In this document: positions 11,976 through 12,206 of the stretch, in pieces
How the letters are laid out: each line of letters begins with the position of its first letter
Position numbering within the stretch: the first letter of the stretch is position 1
Translations under genes and position numbers: made by a program
Source: Candidatus Coatesiibacteriota bacterium
Lineage (GTDB): Bacteria; RBG-13-66-14
Direction: 5' to 3'
Assembly (NCBI GenBank): GCA_014728185.1
Contig: WJMB01000183.1
Coordinates: 1 to 12,206, forward strand
DNA: 12,206 nt
The notes under the pieces: generated by a model
Told to the model about the DNA's origin: nothing
The model's input: the letters and a program-made list of their open reading frames with translations, nothing else
Databases searched by the model: none

Positions 11976-12206
11976 ATGAAGGCAAACTCAACAGCCCGGC
12001 TGTCGTTGATCGTGTTGCTGATCCTCGGGATGAGCGGTGGTCTCGTTGCCGACGAATACGTAGTCCGCGACGGGGTGATCACCAACCTGCCGGCCCATCC
12101 CCGGCTCTACGAGCCCCCGGCCGAGGTGCTGGCCCAGCGCGAAGTCAACGAGGCCCGCTATGGTCCGCTGATCGCCGAGACCGCCGCCCGTTACGGTTTG
12201 GAGACC
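11976..12206 (+). CDS. Probable lytic transglycosylase, N-terminal part only
   Basis: The frame opens at ATG 11976 and runs 77 codons to the right edge. The first 25 residues form a signal peptide: Lys2 and Arg8, a hydrophobic core LIVLLILGMSGGL, and a plausible cleavage site before ADEYV. After a short linker (NLPAHPRLYEPP), the segment YGPLIAETAARYGLET has the typical opening of the SLT lysozyme-like domain (PLI-x-x-x-A-x-x-Y-G-L, usually leading into the catalytic ES motif). The catalytic residues lie outside the window, so the family call rests on this opening alone. It would cleave peptidoglycan in the periplasm. The ribosome binding site is weak (AGGTG at 11968-11972). The large inverted repeat lies just upstream and may affect expression. 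Confidence 0.65.
   Translation, partial: MKANSTARLSLIVLLILGMSGGLVADEYVVRDGVITNLPAHPRLYEPPAEVLAQREVNEARYGPLIAETAARYGLET

Noticed and set aside
11719..11991. Overlapping plus- and minus-strand frames over the inverted repeat
   Set aside because: Both frames are produced by the palindromic element itself and end in unrelated flanking sequence; neither has a ribosome binding site.

Overview
The window comes from a bacterial chromosome with GC-rich genes that strongly prefer G or C at third codon positions. Two lipoproteins, a bactofilin, a probable lytic transglycosylase and a LytR_C protein suggest a Gram-negative-type (diderm), probably uncultivated lineage. The phylum cannot be fixed from sequence alone; a candidate-phylum bacterium is my guess.

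Layout, left to right. A lipoprotein gene runs off the left edge on the minus strand (1-450). A gene-free, more A+T-rich gap (451-1238) follows, then a lone YkgJ-type cysteine-cluster gene (1239-1685, plus). Convergent to it is a tight minus-strand operon read from right to left: mazG (5634-4822), a 627-residue GT-C-like membrane protein (4841-2958), tsaE (2961-2485) and tsaB (2488-1832). Its junctions overlap by 20, 4 and 4 bases. A divergent pair of sigma70-type promoters at 5831-5898 serves this operon and, on the plus strand, pfkA (6024-6992, apparently with a CTG start) plus a bactofilin (7004-7456). Then come 1.4 kb without genes (7457-8876), ending in a strongly structured leader. The leader precedes a two-gene unit: an Asp-rich single-pass membrane protein (8877-9227) and a seven-repeat propeller-like lipoprotein (9248-10201), closed by a terminator. 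A separate promoter drives a membrane-anchored protein with two LytR_C-like domains (10373-11218), followed by a terminator. A last gap (11219-11975) holds a promoter and a large inverted repeat before the start of a probable lytic transglycosylase gene (11976 to the right edge).

How the genes fit together. The minus-strand operon joins nucleotide-pool cleaning (MazG) and tRNA t6A synthesis (TsaE, TsaB) with an unrecognised envelope protein. pfkA is glycolytic and shares a transcript with a cytoskeletal bactofilin. The right half is mostly cell-envelope material.

The least ordinary content is outside the genes. All three large gaps carry diverged copies of one noncoding repeat of about 200-320 bp (574-865, 8008-8331, 11357-11562, plus a fragment near 8697), in the same orientation and with the same order of conserved blocks. 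The leader at 8734-8858 folds into four or five consecutive hairpins just before a good ribosome binding site. A roughly 190-bp imperfect inverted repeat with 21-bp perfect inner arms sits directly before the last gene.
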